A stretch of 64,000 nucleotides of DNA from Candidozyma auris (taxonomy: Eukaryota; Ascomycota; Pichiomycetes; Serinales; Metschnikowiaceae): contig NC_072814.1 in NCBI RefSeq assembly GCF_003013715.1, forward strand, positions 2,232,001-2,296,000, written 5' to 3'. Below the pieces are notes generated by a model. That model did not search any database and was not told the DNA's origin. It saw nothing but the letters and a program-made list of their open reading frames with translations. Position numbers and translations under genes: made by a program. Position 1 is the first letter of the stretch, and each line of letters starts with the position of its first letter. Shown one piece after another: positions 62,208 through 64,000 of this stretch.

Positions 62208-62650
62208 GGCTGTAGTAAGTACTATGCTCTGCAGCGATGTGATTCATGTGACTCTCATCACGTGCTCATGTAGGGGCCTGATTTTGCAGCCATTCTTTGA
62301 CCGTCTACTAGAAGTCAGCTTACTCGTTTTTATTGATTATATTCGCTCTTTGTTAGCCATCGTCAAGCTGCTGTTGGTATTCACTTTATGACATTGCCAA
62401 TATCTCCAATTGCATATTCACAGTAGTAAACCGCATACTTCTAGGTGCCTGATTTCTACTTAATTTAACTATTCTTTCAAAGCTTTCGAAATTGATATCG
62501 AAAAATACCAACCTAACTAGAATATAATGGCGTCCTTATCACAAAAATCTATGAAATACCCACACACCCTCGTAGTACACCTACACTTGGCGTCAGTAGA
62601 ATTTCAAGCATTCAAACCTATTAACTAATTAGAAGTGTGCATTATATAGT
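62208..62650. other. TRM732 upstream region / 3' side of the second siderophore transporter
   Basis: 443 bases without a gene, with a CACGTG at 62259-62264 and a recurrent motif copy at 62283-62291, both within 85 bp of the TRM732 ATG. Confidence 0.5.
62283..62291 (-). promoter_or_regulatory. Recurrent promoter motif (TTTGCAGCC on +)
   Basis: 76 bp upstream of the TRM732 ATG, flank ATTTTGCAGCCATT. Confidence 0.55.
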
Positions 62651-64000
62651 CTAAGCCTTGGAAGTGCCCTTCATTTTGGCCCAGCCCTTCTTCAAGTACT
62701 TGAAGATCAAGTCCTCGTCGTTCGAGTTGACCTGGACGTAGTTCTTACCTCTGATTTGTTCAGCTTGTCCAATAGGTCCAAGTTCTCCACCGCACTCGGC
62801 ATCCATGGCCTGGACGTTTTGCAACTTGTGGTCTCTCAAGCAAAGACCGGCAAGTAACATTGGAACACACAAGCAGAGACCCACAATACACAAGAGTCTC
62901 TGAACATCAGCGTAGGCCCACACCACTGCCTTTCTGGCAGGAGTGCCCCATTTGTGTTCCTTGATAAAGTCGTATGGTTTTTTGTAGGCTGGTTTGGCCA
63001 AAGCAGGGTCAACGCCCATCATCTCCATCTTTTTCACAATCTCCTTGTACATTCTCTGGGTCCACATGGCACCAGAAACACAGTCACCGAAAGCAGAACC
63101 AATCTTGAACATGGCCATGTAGACACCAGTGACTGAGGCCATGTACTCGTGGTCAGTACAAGATTGGATGGAGACATCGATGGTACGAGCGAACAAACCA
63201 GAACCAAAACCAAAGATGATCATTGCTCCGATAACACCGTCAACAAATCTCTTGTCGTGAACACCGTCGTTTGAACCACGGTAGTAGTAAAGCATACCAG
63301 TACCAATGGTCCAGAAGCAAATACCCGAAATGATGAAACCTTTGGTTCTTCTTACACGAACAACAATCAAACCAAGAAGAGGACCGACAACAGCAATCAT
63401 GAACGAGTTCAAAGAGCCAATTCTTGTGGCAGCAGCCTTGGTGGCGTTCATTCCGACAAGCAACACCGGGTACATATAGTCGTGAGGCATCAAGTAGACA
63501 AACTTGTAGAACAAACCAACAGTCATGGCAGCAAGCACACCACGGTCCTTCAAAAGAGGGAATGGAGCGATAGGGTGTCTGGCGCACCTGAGTTCCCACA
63601 AGACGAAGAAGGGAATCATGCAGAAACCGACTACCAAAGGAGCAATGATGTGGGCCTGCTTCCATTTAGTGGTGACACCACCAGCAAGAGTTAAAGGAAC
63701 CAAGAGCAAACCAATACACAACACGAAGAGGACAATGCCAGCAATGTCAGACACCCAGAAAAACTGCTTCAAGTAGTAATACCATTTGATGAGGAACGCC
63801 TTCACACCCTTGTTACCGCCTGGGGTTCTGTTCTCGAGCTTCTCGAGAGCAGCATTCATCTCAGTGAAGGATTCTCTCTCTTCTCTGCAAAGTTCCTGCC
63901 AGTTCTCCTGTTTCCTCAACTTAAGTCTGGTCCACACTAAGCAGACAAAAAGTGGAATGTTAGAGATGGGGAAGATGAAAGCCCACATACCAATAGAGTA
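62651..64000 (-). CDS. Second siderophore-iron transporter (Arn/Sit family), 3' part
   Basis: The gene runs off the right end; 449 codons are visible and no start is seen. Clear paralogue of the transporter at 34-36 kb: shared blocks include IGMWAFIFP, DIAGIVLFVL, LVPLTLAGGV, PVLLVGMNAT, RRTKGFI, SCTDHEYMA, GAMWTQRMYKEI and HKWGTPARKAV. Its frame runs through the point where the first copy is broken, which helps to fix that indel. C-terminal tail is short and charged. Confidence 0.9.
   Translation of the reverse strand, partial: YSIGMWAFIFPISNIPLFVCLVWTRLKLRKQENWQELCREERESFTEMNAALEKLENRTPGGNKGVKAFLIKWYYYLKQFFWVSDIAGIVLFVLCIGLLLVPLTLAGGVTTKWKQAHIIAPLVVGFCMIPFFVLWELRCARHPIAPFPLLKDRGVLAAMTVGLFYKFVYLMPHDYMYPVLLVGMNATKAAATRIGSLNSFMIAVVGPLLGLIVVRVRRTKGFIISGICFWTIGTGMLYYYRGSNDGVHDKRFVDGVIGAMIIFGFGSGLFARTIDVSIQSCTDHEYMASVTGVYMAMFKIGSAFGDCVSGAMWTQRMYKEIVKKMEMMGVDPALAKPAYKKPYDFIKEHKWGTPARKAVVWAYADVQRLLCIVGLCLCVPMLLAGLCLRDHKLQNVQAMDAECGGELGPIGQAEQIRGKNYVQVNSNDEDLIFKYLKKGWAKMKGTSKA

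Noticed and set aside
1..64000. CRISPR arrays, insertion sequences, LTR retrotransposons
   Set aside because: No spaced direct repeats, long terminal repeats, integrase or reverse transcriptase motifs were seen.

Overview
This window looks like nuclear chromosomal DNA of a budding yeast (Saccharomycotina). It carries single-copy yeast genes (SQT1, PRI1, PRP22, PRE1, RIB5, EMW1, ORC2, RPC11, ECM2, TRM732), almost all intron-free, plus an initiator tRNA-Met whose sequence is close to the S. cerevisiae one. One codon points to the CUG-Ser clade: in PRE1 a CTG sits where S. cerevisiae Pre1, as I recall it, has Ser (KD-S-DDKTR context). Leu shown at CTG codons should therefore probably be read as Ser. 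The gene set (PHO112/113-type phosphatase, Mnn4/LicD family, several Arn/Sit siderophore transporters) fits Candida/Clavispora/Metschnikowia-like yeasts, but I cannot name a species.

Layout. 1-16 kb is dense: SQT1 end, PRI1 convergent with an EGH1-like sterylglucosidase, PRP22, PRE1, RIB5, then an unfamiliar 453-aa protein with a 20-residue tandem repeat and a C-terminal membrane anchor, and an unidentified 635-aa protein. 16-24.7 kb is gene-poor. It holds a four-TM-like protein, a tiny GPI-type protein, and several stretches that read like decayed genes, including the first codons of a GPN3-like GTPase. 24.7-36 kb has an Mnn4-like LicD protein, the peroxisomal thiolase POT1, two unidentified proteins and a siderophore transporter. 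36-39.4 kb is again gene-poor with one possible membrane-protein relic, ending at the initiator tRNA. 39.8-62.2 kb is dense: acid phosphatase, an unidentified acidic/coiled-coil protein, a Pom33/TMEM33-like protein, EMW1, an Ark/Prk kinase (AKL1-like), ORC2, RPC11, an Artemis/SNM1-like nuclease, ECM2 and TRM732. A second siderophore transporter runs off the right end.

Two window-wide patterns stand out. (1) A short non-coding motif, GGCTGCRAA (often ATGGCTGCRAAA), occurs at least 20 times on either strand. About one copy is expected by chance, 19 of 20 lie outside recognised genes, and most lie 50-550 bp upstream of a start codon. This looks like an undescribed promoter or general-regulatory-factor site. 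(2) Six otherwise well-conserved genes are broken by small indels, about half of them at C/G homopolymers. This points mainly to consensus sequencing errors, although the two genes with several breaks each (Mnn4-like and POT1) could be real pseudogenes.
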